Notes: generated by a model from the letters alone, not told the origin. Counted from the stretch's first letter, positions 15,335 through 23,605 are shown. The stretch is DNA of 45,901 nt from Phycisphaerae bacterium (GCA_012719955.1 JAAXZI010000019.1:1-45901), one strand, 5' to 3'. Program-made: numbers and translations.

Positions 15335-16534
15335 ATGACTCGAACATATCCCTTCTTATGCGTTCTGGGCGTTGTGTTTTTCCACTCCCCGGCGGTTCGC
15401 GCGGCCGATACCGCGTCACCCACAACCCAACCTGCGCTGCAGATCGTCGGCGGCCCGTATCTTCAGGCCCCTTCACCAACGAGCATGACCCTCGTGTGGA
15501 CGACGAACCGCAAGTGTACATCGAAGGTCGAATACGGCGCCTCGGCGGACGATCTGTCCCAGGTCGCGATCAGCGTCCGGCACGGGCTGATCGACGCCAA
15601 CACCACCCTGCACAAGATCACCGTGAGCGGGCTGCGGCCGGGGACAACCTACCACTATCGCGTCATGTCCACGGAGATCGTGGAGTTCAGGCCCTACCGG
15701 GTGAAGTACGGGGGGACTGTTGAAAAAAGGGGAGAGTTCACCACGCTCGATACAGATAAGGAGAGATTCTCCTTCTGCGTGCTCAACGACCGGCACGACA
15801 GGGTACCCGCTCTGCGGCAGGCGCTGGGCTCCATCCAGTGGCAAGGGGTGGACATGGTGGTCGGACTGGGCGACATGATGAACGACCCCATGAGCGAAGA
15901 GCAGATCTTCCGCAACTTCATCAATCCCTGCACCGAATTCTTCGCCGGGCGAATCCCCCTGATCATGGTGCGCGGAAACCACGAGACTCGCGGGCTGCTG
16001 GCCCGCAGTCTGATCGATTACTTCCCGAACCCAAGCGGGCGCCACTTTTATTACTCCTTCGACCACGGCGGAGTGCATTTCGTCGTGCTGGACTGCGGCG
16101 AGGATAAGAGCGACACCAGCCCTGAATACAGCGGACTGGCGGCCTTCGAAAACTATCTGCAGGAGCAGACCCGCTGGCTGGAAGAGGAACTGCGCAGCTC
16201 CGCGTTCCGCAACGCCCGCTTCCGCGTTTGCCTGGTGCACATTCCGCCGGTCTCATACCGCGAGGAAGACGACGCCAAGTTCATCCGCCCGGGTTGGATC
16301 CGTAAGAACTGGAACCCGATGCTCAACCAGGCCGGGCTGGACCTGATGATCTCCGGCCACACCCATCGCTATGCGGAGTTCCCCCCGGACGAAACCCGCG
16401 CGTTCCCGCTGGTGGTAGGCGGAACCAACACGGTCATCCGGGTGGACGTCTCGCCGGAGAAGTTGCAATTGACCACCTTCAAAGACGACGGGTCGGTGCT
16501 GTCCCGGCCACCAGAGGTACCGCGCAGGAAGTAA
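15335..16534 (+). CDS. Secreted purple-acid-phosphatase-like metallophosphoesterase
   Basis: The ATG at 15335 gives a signal peptide (FLCVLGVVFFHSPAVRAA); a TTG at 15308 is a weaker alternative and no strong ribosome binding site is present. Residues about 35-145 form the fibronectin-like N-terminal domain of purple acid phosphatases (PYLQAPSPTSMTLVWTTN, then GLRPGTTYHYRV). The calcineurin-type core follows: GLGDMMND, VRGNHETRG, CLVHIPP and SGHTHRYAEF supply the metal ligands. The first block reads NDRHD rather than the usual GDxG/GDxH. Expected activity is hydrolysis of a phosphate mono- or diester outside the cytoplasm. Confidence 0.85.
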   Translation: MTRTYPFLCVLGVVFFHSPAVRAADTASPTTQPALQIVGGPYLQAPSPTSMTLVWTTNRKCTSKVEYGASADDLSQVAISVRHGLIDANTTLHKITVSGLRPGTTYHYRVMSTEIVEFRPYRVKYGGTVEKRGEFTTLDTDKERFSFCVLNDRHDRVPALRQALGSIQWQGVDMVVGLGDMMNDPMSEEQIFRNFINPCTEFFAGRIPLIMVRGNHETRGLLARSLIDYFPNPSGRHFYYSFDHGGVHFVVLDCGEDKSDTSPEYSGLAAFENYLQEQTRWLEEELRSSAFRNARFRVCLVHIPPVSYREEDDAKFIRPGWIRKNWNPMLNQAGLDLMISGHTHRYAEFPPDETRAFPLVVGGTNTVIRVDVSPEKLQLTTFKDDGSVLSRPPEVPRRK

Positions 16535-16652
16535 TACGGATTCCAAATGGATCTTGCGCGTTGGGTGCCCTACCTTTTCAAAGGGTGAGGTACTCCGAAC
16601 GCGCGAAGATTTGAGCGCTCAGCAGCGCGGCGACCAACAACCAGGCAGGAAC
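16535..16652 (+). repeat. 118-base dispersed structured repeat, copy 1
   Basis: This element, starting right after the stop codon at 16534, recurs inverted at 27944-28061 with the same length, no gaps and about 87 percent identity by eye. It folds into an outer stem (16553-16562 with 16598-16608) and an inner hairpin CCTTT-TC-AAAGG (16573-16584). The changes between copies keep the stems paired. Both copies lie between convergent genes. Confidence 0.75.
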
Positions 16653-16798
16653 CCACTGCCCTCTCCCATCCAGCAGTTTCGCGCTTCGACCCATGAGGCG
16701 GGCAGGATACCCGCCCCCCGGCAACGTCAGCCGGCTGTTCTGGGGGGCGGGCATCTTGGCCGCCTGCTTCGCCTGCAAACTGATGTACCGGAAACGGC

Positions 16799-18436
16799 CT
16801 ATCTCCACATCTGATAGCCACCGGCCAGGTTGTAGACTTCGCCGAAACCGGATTGCATCAGGATTCGCGCCGCGTTGTAACCCCGCTGGCCTACCTGGCA
16901 GAAGACCACCACTGGCCGTGTGCGATCCAGTTTGTCCAGATGCGCTCGCAACTTCGGGAGCGGAATGTTGATCGCACCGGGCAGCGTGCCCCCGGCGAAT
17001 TCATCGGGATTGCGAACGTCCACAAGCTGACCCTCGGGGATCGGCTCGCCCGGGGCCACCTGACACACCCGGCCGGCGCGCTGGTTCTGGGCCACGAACG
17101 CCGCAATGTGCAGCGGGTCTTTCGCCGAGCCGAACTGCGGCGCATAGGCCAGGTCGAGCCCGGCCAGATCGTCGATCGTCCCGCGAAAATGCAGAGCCGT
17201 CGCCACCACGTCGATGCGCTTGTCCACCCCCGCCCCGCCGACCGCCTGCGCGCCCAGCACGCGGCCGTCGCCGGGATCGTAAACCAGCTTGAGGATCATC
17301 GGCTCCGCGCCCGGATAGTAGCCGGCATGATGCGGACGGATGGCATAGCTCACGGCGTGAGGCACGTTCAGCCGGCGGGCGGCCTTGGCGCTCAGGCCGG
17401 TCATGGCGGCCGTTCGGCCGAACAGGCCCACGATGGCGGTACCCATGACCGGGGCGGCGTCCGGAGCCGCTCCCAGTGCCGCCCGCTCGCCGGCCAGCCG
17501 ACCGTTGCGATTGGCCGGGCCGGCCAGTGGAATGCGCACCGGCCCGCCGGTGATGCCGTACACCGTTTCGGCGGCATCCCCCACCGCGAGGATGGCTGGG
17601 TCGCTCGTTTCGAGTCGCGCGTTGACGGCGATGCCGCCCGTCGGGCCCAGGGCCAGCCCGGCATCACTCGCAAGCTTGACCACCGGGCGAACGCCGATGG
17701 AGATGAGCACCAGGTCGGCCGGCAACTCCTCGCCGGTGGCCAGGCGCACAGCGGTGACGCGATCCTCGGCGGCCACGAGGTTCTCGACAGCCGCCCCCAG
17801 GTGCAAGGCGACGCCGTGGGCCTTGAGCACGGCCTCAATCTCGCGGGCCATCTCCGGGTCCAACGGCGGCAGTACCTGCGGCTGTTGTTCGATGACGGTC
17901 ACCGTGATGCCGCGCTCGACCAGGGCCTCAACCATTTCCAGGCCGATGAACCCGGCACCGATGATGGCGGCGCGGGCCGGGCGGTGGGTCTCCACGAAGG
18001 CCTTGATGCGATCCATGTCGGCCACATCGCGAAGCGTGAAGACGTTCGGCGAATTCACCCCCTCCCAGGGCGGAACGATGGGGGCCGCGCCCGGCGAGAG
18101 AATGAGCGTGTCGTAGGGCTCCCAGAAACGCTCGCCTGTGGCAAGATTGAGCACTTCCACGCGCTGGGCGGCACGATCGATACGCAACACCTCGTGGCCC
18201 GTGCGAACGTCCACATTGAATGCGCGTTTGAAATACTCCGGCGAAGCCAGCAGCAGCCTGTTACGCTCCTTGATCTGGCCGCCGATGTGGTACGGAAGCC
18301 CACAATTGGCAAAGGACACGTGCGCGCCTTTCTCAAAGACGGTTATTTTGGCCCGCTCGTTCATCCGCCGGGCGCGGGTAGCCGCGCTCGCCCCGCCGGC
18401 CACGCCACCAACGATCACGATTCTGGGTTCTGCCAT
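16799..18436 (-). CDS. CoA-disulfide reductase-like flavoprotein fused to rhodanese
   Basis: A 545-residue protein. Residues 7-20 (VIVGGVAGGASAAT) bind FAD; SFANCGLPYH holds the single redox Cys45 of the CoADR/NADH-oxidase/NADH-dependent persulfide reductase group; RAAIIGAGFIGLEMVEAL is the NADH-binding motif; ILAVGDAAE is the second FAD motif. From about residue 455 there is a rhodanese domain (VDVRNPDEFAGGTLPGAINIP) ending in VVFCQVGQRGYNAA with catalytic Cys513. This CoADR-RHD layout is known for enzymes that reduce CoA persulfides or polysulfides in the cytoplasm, releasing sulfide. AAAGG lies eight bases before the start. It is the third gene of a minus-strand cluster with a rhodanese-membrane protein and an ArsR regulator. 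Confidence 0.9.
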   Translation of the reverse strand: MAEPRIVIVGGVAGGASAATRARRMNERAKITVFEKGAHVSFANCGLPYHIGGQIKERNRLLLASPEYFKRAFNVDVRTGHEVLRIDRAAQRVEVLNLATGERFWEPYDTLILSPGAAPIVPPWEGVNSPNVFTLRDVADMDRIKAFVETHRPARAAIIGAGFIGLEMVEALVERGITVTVIEQQPQVLPPLDPEMAREIEAVLKAHGVALHLGAAVENLVAAEDRVTAVRLATGEELPADLVLISIGVRPVVKLASDAGLALGPTGGIAVNARLETSDPAILAVGDAAETVYGITGGPVRIPLAGPANRNGRLAGERAALGAAPDAAPVMGTAIVGLFGRTAAMTGLSAKAARRLNVPHAVSYAIRPHHAGYYPGAEPMILKLVYDPGDGRVLGAQAVGGAGVDKRIDVVATALHFRGTIDDLAGLDLAYAPQFGSAKDPLHIAAFVAQNQRAGRVCQVAPGEPIPEGQLVDVRNPDEFAGGTLPGAINIPLPKLRAHLDKLDRTRPVVVFCQVGQRGYNAARILMQSGFGEVYNLAGGYQMWR

Positions 18437-18522
18437 AACGTTTGCCTTTCGTAAGTCCCCTCTCCAGGGCTCAGGCCACTGATCCCTCGATCCTCAGCGC
18501 ATTGGCCCAGCACCGCTCATCC

Positions 18523-18562
18523 CCTTGTCTCCTTGTCCCCTTGTCTCCTTGTCGCCATGTCC
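18523..18562 (-). repeat. Five tandem 8-base units
   Basis: On the plus strand five units CCTTGTCT, CCTTGTCC, CCTTGTCT, CCTTGTCG, CCATGTCC follow without gaps. Read on the minus strand this is the GACAAGG simple repeat that gives GDKETR-type peptides in several bacterial genomes. It lies in the 148-base spacer between the two rhodanese genes. Confidence 0.75.
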
Positions 18563-18584
18563 CCACGTTCCCGCGCTTCAACGC

Positions 18585-19106
18585 TCACGAACAACTCGCG
18601 CCCGTGTGGCACGAAACCGAATTCCAGGGCATCTTCTCCAGCAGCCGGGCCATCGGACAGAAGCCGCTGAAACCCGCAAAGGTCAGGCCAGCCGCCACGA
18701 AAACATCGATCAGCAGAAACGCCGGATGCACGAACGACAGGCCCAAGCCCGCCAGCAGCAACAATCCGGCTACGATCATGACCTGACGGTACAACGGGAT
18801 GCGCTTGCGGTCCACGATGACGTTCACACCCTCGCGCTTGCAGGCATCGAGGCCGCCTTCCACGGCACAGACGCTGGTGAAGCCGGCCGCCTCGAGCTGC
18901 CCCACCGCCTGCCGGGCCCGCACACCGCTCTTGCAGATCACCAGCAGCGGCTCGGCGCGATCCCAGCGGCTCGCCGAAGCGGCCAGCGTCCCCAGCGGCA
19001 CGCATTCAGCCCTGGGCAGCCGTTCCCCCGCGAACTCATCCGGGTTGCGAACGTCGATAATCCGGCCAGTCCACTCCGATACCTGCTTCGGCTTCAATGT
19101 CACCAT
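18585..19106 (-). CDS. Rhodanese domain with DUF2892 membrane tail (YgaP-like)
   Basis: I start this at ATG 19106: GAGG lies seven bases upstream of it, while the ATG at 19112 abuts that same GAGG. The N-terminal half is a rhodanese (IIDVRNPDEFAGERLPRAEC, then LLVICKSGVRARQAV with catalytic Cys in CKSGVR); the C-terminal half is the DUF2892 hairpin of two membrane helices (VMIVAGLLLLAGLGLSF and AFLLIDVFVAAGLTFAGFSG) ending FCPMARLLEKMPWN. E. coli YgaP has the same layout and carries persulfide sulfur at the inner membrane. Here it sits between an ArsR regulator and a persulfide-reductase-like flavoprotein, supporting a sulfide/persulfide role. The Cys-rich end (CHTGASCS) is unusual. Confidence 0.88.
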   Translation of the reverse strand: MVTLKPKQVSEWTGRIIDVRNPDEFAGERLPRAECVPLGTLAASASRWDRAEPLLVICKSGVRARQAVGQLEAAGFTSVCAVEGGLDACKREGVNVIVDRKRIPLYRQVMIVAGLLLLAGLGLSFVHPAFLLIDVFVAAGLTFAGFSGFCPMARLLEKMPWNSVSCHTGASCS

Positions 19107-19119
19107 CTCCATACCTCAC

Positions 19120-19135
19120 GATATGTACACATATC
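19120..19135. promoter_or_regulatory. Dyad between arsR and rhodanese genes (candidate operator)
   Basis: GATATGT-AC-ACATATC on the plus strand is a dyad of perfect 7-base half-sites. It resembles GAATTCTACACATGTC at 19485-19500, which overlaps the -35 box of the arsR promoter (12 of 16 positions agree). It could be a second operator of the ArsR-family protein. Confidence 0.55.
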
Positions 19136-19154
19136 TTCACAAAAAAAGAGAGTC

Positions 19155-19469
19155 TTATTCTTCCGCCGGCTGGTGGCCGCGGATGCAGTCCAGCAACCAG
19201 CAGGGACGTTTGTCCACCACCTTGTAGTACACGGTCTTGCCCTCGCGCTCGCGATCCAGAATCCCGTGCGCCTTCATCAGGTTGAGATGCTGGCTCACCG
19301 CATTGGGCGGAATCTTCAGATGCTCGGCCAGCTCCCCGACGGCCATGCGCTCCCCCAGCAGCAGATCGCAGATCCGCAGCCGATGCGGATGGGCCAGCAC
19401 GCGAAGAACCTCAACGGCCTTCTCGAGCTGCTCCATGGGGATCAACTTGTGGCGCGTCGCAGTCATCAT
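19155..19469 (-). CDS. ArsR/SmtB-family regulator with possible dithiol persulfide sensor
   Basis: A 104-residue winged-helix protein: LRVLAHPHRLRICDLLLG, then MAVGELAEHLKIPPNAVSQH as the recognition region and REGKTVYYKVVD as the wing. It lacks the classic ELCVCDL metal site of ArsR. Instead Cys34 (LRICDLL) falls where BigR/SqrR/YgaV-type persulfide sensors keep their first cysteine, and Cys90 and Cys95 (RPCWLLDCIRGH) sit in the last helix, where the second one is expected. With rhodanese and persulfide-reductase genes downstream, the parsimonious reading is a repressor released by persulfides. The promoter puts transcript start at the ATG, so the mRNA may be leaderless. Confidence 0.85.
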   Translation of the reverse strand: MMTATRHKLIPMEQLEKAVEVLRVLAHPHRLRICDLLLGERMAVGELAEHLKIPPNAVSQHLNLMKAHGILDREREGKTVYYKVVDKRPCWLLDCIRGHQPAEE

Positions 19470-19474
19470 TTATC

Positions 19475-19502
19475 AATATATCATGAATTCTACACATGTC
19501 AA
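19475..19502 (-). promoter_or_regulatory. Promoter and candidate operator of the ArsR-rhodanese operon
   Basis: On the minus strand TTGACA (19502-19497), 16 bases, TATATT (19480-19475). The site GAATTCTACACATGTC (19485-19500) lies over the -35 and spacer, and an imperfect dyad ATTTATCA/TCATGAAT (19469-19488) covers the -10. The predicted start point, near 19468, coincides with the first codon at 19469. Confidence 0.7.
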
Positions 19503-20019
19503 GCGCCAAGCCGCAAAATTTTCCCCGCCGACCGCCGACAGGTGATCATCCACAGGAACGCCCCGGGCAAACGGTCCCCACGGAACGGATGCACCGGCAG
19601 CGAGGCCGGGGATTCCGGCCGTATCGAAAAAGCAGTATTTCCAATACCTTCCCCATCGTTTCCACGCTCCAGCGACCGCGCCGGCTCGCCTGGAAGCGAG
19701 TTTTTCTCCCCGAGCTTTTCCCGCGAGCAGTCGCGGCAATCTGGAAAATTTTGCTCGCCGGGATCGTGGCCTTCCGGCTGCAACTGCTCAGAAGCCGGCC
19801 CGTATAAAGCTGCGGCCATCGTGGCTCGGCGATTCAGGCATTCCCCGTATGGACGTCTTAGGGGGGACTGCTCTTTAATACTCCACTTGGCTTGCCGGAA
19901 CGTCCGATACATGGCTGGTCACGAATAACAGGCGCTGGAGGCGTCTGTCGGTGAGGCAGGGCCGGGCCAGGTTTCACCGACCGAAATCACAACCCAACTT
20001 TGAAACGAAAGGTGGCTTG
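19503..20019. other. Stretch without a supported gene
   Basis: About 510 bases between divergent genes (ArsR operon and DUF1223 gene). Open frames exist on both strands but none has a plausible start and product. AAAGGTGG at 20008-20015 serves the gene starting at 20020. Confidence 0.5.
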
Positions 20020-20910
20020 ATGAGAGCAGGACGCTACCTCACCAGGCGTTCAGGAAGACACGAACTACGGAACCTGGCCCTGCCTCCTCTGCTGGCCCTG
20101 CTGGCCGCCGGCTCAGCGGTCGCGGCAACGAAGCTTGCAACAACCCAACCGGCGGATGCCGACAAGTCCTCCCGGACGCGGTCGGCCGCCACCCTGGTAC
20201 AGACCGTGGTGGCTGAAGATGCCGCCCCCTTCGCCGTCGTAGAACTATTTACTTCAGAATCCTGCCCCAGTTGCCCCGCCGCCGACCGGCTCCTCAGCGA
20301 GATGAGCGCTGAGGCCCGCAAACGCGGTCAGCGCCTTATGCCGCTGGCTTTCCACGTCGATTATTGGAAAACCGGCAGTGCCGCCGACCCGTTCAGCGAT
20401 CCCGCCTTCGCCCGCCGACAGAGGTTCTATGCCGCCATGTTGAGCAGCGAAGACGATGTCTACACCCCCCAGATGTTCGTCAACGGACGCGCCGGTTTTG
20501 TCGGCTCGGAGCGCGCGACTGCCGAGCGCCAGATCAAGTCAGCCCTGAGCCGTCCCGCTACCGCCACAGTCAGCCTGGGCATTGAGGCGGGCAAGTCGGC
20601 CGACACGCTCCAGGTCAACTGCGACGTGCGCACGACCGCAACCAACGCCACTCTGCAACTCGCCGTCGTCGAGCGGGGCTTGTTCGGCCACGGCCGAAGC
20701 AAGCTCGATAACGTCGTGCGGGTCTTTAAATCCATCCCTTTGAGCAAAGGCAACCACCAGAGCGTTGAGCTGCAATTGCCACGCGACTTGAACCGTAAGA
20801 ACGCCTCGATCGTCGGTTACATCCAGGACAGCCGTAACCTGAGCATCCTGGGCGCTACCAGCGTCGATCTGGAGTCCGCCCCCGTCGAGCGGGTTGCCCG
20901 CTCCAAGTAG
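20020..20910 (+). CDS. Secreted DUF1223 thioredoxin-like protein
   Basis: A 296-residue protein from ATG 20020, with AGGTGG just upstream. A signal peptide (LALPPLLALLAAGSAVA) is followed by the DUF1223 core: VVELFTSESCPSCPAADRLL with Cys82-x-x-Cys85, FHVDYWKTG and YTPQMFVNGRAGFVGS. DUF1223 has a thioredoxin fold with a CxxC pair and is thought to act in redox handling in the cell envelope, but its substrate is not established. The C-terminal third is beta-rich (VSLGIEAGKSADTLQVNC). It stands alone, with a terminator-like hairpin after its stop. Confidence 0.85.
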   Translation: MRAGRYLTRRSGRHELRNLALPPLLALLAAGSAVAATKLATTQPADADKSSRTRSAATLVQTVVAEDAAPFAVVELFTSESCPSCPAADRLLSEMSAEARKRGQRLMPLAFHVDYWKTGSAADPFSDPAFARRQRFYAAMLSSEDDVYTPQMFVNGRAGFVGSERATAERQIKSALSRPATATVSLGIEAGKSADTLQVNCDVRTTATNATLQLAVVERGLFGHGRSKLDNVVRVFKSIPLSKGNHQSVELQLPRDLNRKNASIVGYIQDSRNLSILGATSVDLESAPVERVARSK

Positions 20911-20937
20911 GCCCGTTTCAACAGCTTGACCGCCGGC

Positions 20938-20960
20938 CATGCCCCCCGGCATGCTTTTCC
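20938..20960 (+). terminator. Possible terminator after the DUF1223 gene
   Basis: CATGCC (20938-20943) pairs with GGCATG (20948-20953) over a CCCC loop, followed by C and four T. The stem is only 6 bp, so this is a modest call. Confidence 0.4.
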
Positions 20961-21117
20961 TGAATCCACTGGATCCGTTGAGAATCCAGCGGCCCGGTCG
21001 AAACCGCCCCTGAAGCATCGTGGCCCCTCGGCGCCCCCAGCGTCTCTCCGGCAAAGGCGAGACTCCCCGGCTGAAGGTGGCGCTATGATGAGGGGACATG
21101 ACAAGGGAGGATTCGCC

Positions 21118-21552
21118 ATGCCGCAAGCCTTTGAAACGCACGCTGACAGCCCCACCCACGAACAGATCCGCGAACTGCTGACCAGGGCGCGGACCATCGC
21201 CGTCGTGGGCCTGTCCGACAATCCCAGCCGGGACAGCCACCGTGTCAGCGCGTACCTGCAGAACCAGGGCTATCGTATCATCCCGGTCAATCCCGGCGTA
21301 ACCGAGGTGCTGGGCGAGAAGGCCTATCCCAGCTTGCGCGAGGTTCCGGAAAAGGTGGATATCGTCAATATCTTCCGACGCCCGGAAGCGGTTCCTGCCA
21401 TCGTCGAGGATGCGATCGCCACAGGAGCCGGGGCGGTGTGGATGCAGTTGGGCATCACTCACGACGAGGCGGCCCGGCGCGCCTCTTCCGCCGGAATCCC
21501 GGTGATTATGGACCGGTGCATCATGGTGGAACACAGGGGCCTGGGCGCCTGA
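21118..21552 (+). CDS. CoA-binding (YccU-like) Rossmann protein
   Basis: A 144-residue protein. ATG 21118 is chosen because GGGAGG lies seven bases upstream. TIAVVGLSDNPSRDSHRVS, YLQNQGYRIIPVNPG and the IFRRPEAVPAIVEDAI region match the CoA_binding_2 family, which has the nucleotide-binding fold of succinyl-CoA synthetase alpha; the end GIPVIMDRCIMVEHRGL is also typical. The family is cytosolic and its exact role is unknown. It reads toward a set of 34-base-type repeats and a convergent subtilase gene. Confidence 0.88.
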   Translation: MPQAFETHADSPTHEQIRELLTRARTIAVVGLSDNPSRDSHRVSAYLQNQGYRIIPVNPGVTEVLGEKAYPSLREVPEKVDIVNIFRRPEAVPAIVEDAIATGAGAVWMQLGITHDEAARRASSAGIPVIMDRCIMVEHRGLGA

Positions 21553-21574
21553 TCGGTCCGGCGTCGCGCCCGGT

Positions 21575-21650
21575 TAAGAAGTACCGGGCTTCTGTACCGG
21601 CCGTTCGCGTGTAGCGGCCGGGCTCCGTACCGGCCGTTCTCTCGGACAGC
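21575..21650 (-). repeat. 34-base-type dispersed repeat, two units, minus orientation
   Basis: On the minus strand the region reads GAGAACGGCCGGTACGGAGC followed by CCGGCCGCTAC, then a second unit with CGGTACAGAAGCCCGGTAC. The same unit occurs at 33485-33550 and, in 2.7 clear tandem copies, at 34588-34677. It fills the short gap between two convergent genes. Confidence 0.7.
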
Positions 21651-21654
21651 CCAC

Positions 21655-21686
21655 AAAAACGGCGATACTAAACTCGGAGCTATCGC
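21655..21686 (-). terminator. Terminator overlapping the stop codon of the subtilase gene
   Basis: On the minus strand GCGATA (21686-21681) pairs with TATCGC (21667-21662), followed by CG and five T (21659-21655). The TAG stop codon of the subtilase is inside the structure. The 6-bp stem with a 13-base loop is only moderately stable. Confidence 0.45.
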
Positions 21687-23605
21687 ATCCGCGGCAGGTG
21701 AAGCGGTTGAACCGGCCCCTGGGCGCCATCACCGGCCGGTAACTCCGTCACTTCCAGCCCCAGGTCAACAATCCGCTCTCCGGCCTCCAGGCTTATGGGG
21801 CCCGGAGTGGTAACGGTCGGAATGGCTCCGCACAAATCGCCGGCATCGCAAATGAAACCATCGCCATCGCGGTCAGTGCCGGCATAGATCAAGTAAGCTC
21901 CCGAGGCCAGGCCAACCAGGTTAAACGCGTAGCCTTCCGCCGCGGATGTCTCGTCCTGGGCCACCGGCTCCAGCGTATCCGCCTTCAGGGCCAGCACGTA
22001 GATCTGCTCACCGCCGGAGCTATCCCCGGAATCCTCCGACGGAACCGCCTGTTGGCCGCCGGCATGACCCGCCCGGCGCAAAGCCTCGCGAACGGCCGCG
22101 GCGGCATCCACCAGCCCGTGGCCATAGTCAGGATCCGGCCCCGCGACGCCCAGGTCGCGGGCCGTGCCCAGCAGGATCGACCGCATCTCGGCCACCGTCA
22201 GTCCCGGGTTAACCGCCAGCATCAGGGCGGCCACGCCGGCCACGTGGGGCGCCGCCATGCTTGTCCCGTTGCTGAACAGATACTTGGTGATGATCTGGCC
22301 GCCGGACTCCGCCGCGCCGGTGCTCAGTACGCTGTCGGAGTAGCCGTCGCCGTTAAGATCCACGCCCGCCACCCCGCCGGGGGCCATCAGATCGAGGGTG
22401 GCCCCATAGTTGGAATAACTGGTTCGAACCGCCTGGGTGTCCACCGCACCTACGCTCAGGGCCTCCGGAGTAGCCGCCGGCCAAGCCGGCTTGGAAGAGC
22501 CGCCGTTGCCCGCCGCGCAGATCACCAGCGCGCCGGCTTGAGTCGCTTCGCGAATGGCCGCCGTCTCTTCCGAAGAGGCGGGCTCGCCAGGCGCCCCCGC
22601 GACGCTCAGATTGATGATCCGGGCCGGTTGGGCCGGCAGCGTGCCGGAGACGTTGGGCAGGCCGGCCGCATAGCGAATCGCTTCAGCCACGTCGAACGAG
22701 GAGCCCCCATTCACCCCCAGGGCCCGCACCGGCATGATCTTCGTATTCCAGGTCACCCCGGCCACGCCAATCCCGTTGTTGGTGGCCGCCCCGATGGTGC
22801 CGGCCACGTGCGTCCCGTGGAACGAGCTGCGTCCCGGGCCGTTGTATTCATCTCCCATGTCTTCCGGATCGCTATCGCGTCCGTCGCCGTCACGAGCGGA
22901 GGCCGGGTCGGAAATGAAGTCATAGCCCGGCACGAGCCGGCCCTGCAGGTCAGGATGCGTGCTCACGATCCCGGTGTCCACGACCGCCACCACGACCGAG
23001 TCGCTGCCCGTGGTCAGGTCCCAGGCCTCCGGCAGGTTGATCAGCGAGTAGTGCCACTGGGCGGGAAAATAATGATCGTTGGGAACCGCGGCGATGTACC
23101 GCCGCAGGTTGGGCGAGGCCCGCAGGACGCCCCGCCGGTTCAGTAAGGCAGCGGCATCCCCCACGGTGGCGGCTTTCGCCTGGCGGGAAGCCAGCTTGGA
23201 GCGAGCTGGACAAAATACCCGGCACAACCCGGAAGGCGACCGCTCAATCTCCTGCAGGCCCGATTCAGCCAGAATCGCGGCCCGCTCTTCATCCCCCACC
23301 GACGGGTCAAACGTCACCAGCAGTTCGCCGGGAATGACGCCCTCCACCTCGGTAGCGGCATCGGCCGGGTCTGGAAGCTGCCGTTGGGTATCGTCGATAT
23401 GTTTGGAAGTCGGCTGCTGCGTGGCGGCCGGCTGCTGCCCGAAGGTCAGATAACCGCTCACTGCGGCGGTCGAAGGATCGGAGGGATCCGAGCCATCCTC
23501 ATACGCCGAGGGGGGGCCGGCCGGCGGTGGTGACTCAACGCAGCCGCCCAGCCACAGCATGGGCAAACTCAAGGCCAGAATAAGTAGCGATGCTTTCGCA
23601 TCCAT
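21680..23605 (-). CDS. Subtilisin-family (S8) lipoprotein protease
   Basis: A 641-residue protein. The start at ATG 23605 has GAGGAG five bases upstream and gives a lipoprotein signal (LILALSLPMLWLGGC, Cys22). Residues about 88-170 are a fervidolysin-like propeptide (VIPGELLVTFDPSVGDEERA). The catalytic triad is intact: Asp210 in VVVAVVDTGI, His263 in FHGTHVAGT, Ser449 in NGTSMAAPHVAG, with Asn367 of AAGN for the oxyanion hole. After about residue 540 there is a beta-domain with a calcium-like DRDGDGFICD loop. It is expected to be anchored in the envelope and to cut proteins outside. Upstream, in the same orientation, lies a serpin-like gene with an in-frame stop. Confidence 0.92.
   Translation of the reverse strand: MDAKASLLILALSLPMLWLGGCVESPPPAGPPSAYEDGSDPSDPSTAAVSGYLTFGQQPAATQQPTSKHIDDTQRQLPDPADAATEVEGVIPGELLVTFDPSVGDEERAAILAESGLQEIERSPSGLCRVFCPARSKLASRQAKAATVGDAAALLNRRGVLRASPNLRRYIAAVPNDHYFPAQWHYSLINLPEAWDLTTGSDSVVVAVVDTGIVSTHPDLQGRLVPGYDFISDPASARDGDGRDSDPEDMGDEYNGPGRSSFHGTHVAGTIGAATNNGIGVAGVTWNTKIMPVRALGVNGGSSFDVAEAIRYAAGLPNVSGTLPAQPARIINLSVAGAPGEPASSEETAAIREATQAGALVICAAGNGGSSKPAWPAATPEALSVGAVDTQAVRTSYSNYGATLDLMAPGGVAGVDLNGDGYSDSVLSTGAAESGGQIITKYLFSNGTSMAAPHVAGVAALMLAVNPGLTVAEMRSILLGTARDLGVAGPDPDYGHGLVDAAAAVREALRRAGHAGGQQAVPSEDSGDSSGGEQIYVLALKADTLEPVAQDETSAAEGYAFNLVGLASGAYLIYAGTDRDGDGFICDAGDLCGAIPTVTTPGPISLEAGERIVDLGLEVTELPAGDGAQGPVQPLHLPRMR

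Noticed and set aside
16853-18454. 533-codon plus-strand frame
   Set aside because: Antisense shadow of the CoADR-rhodanese gene, which has all expected motifs.
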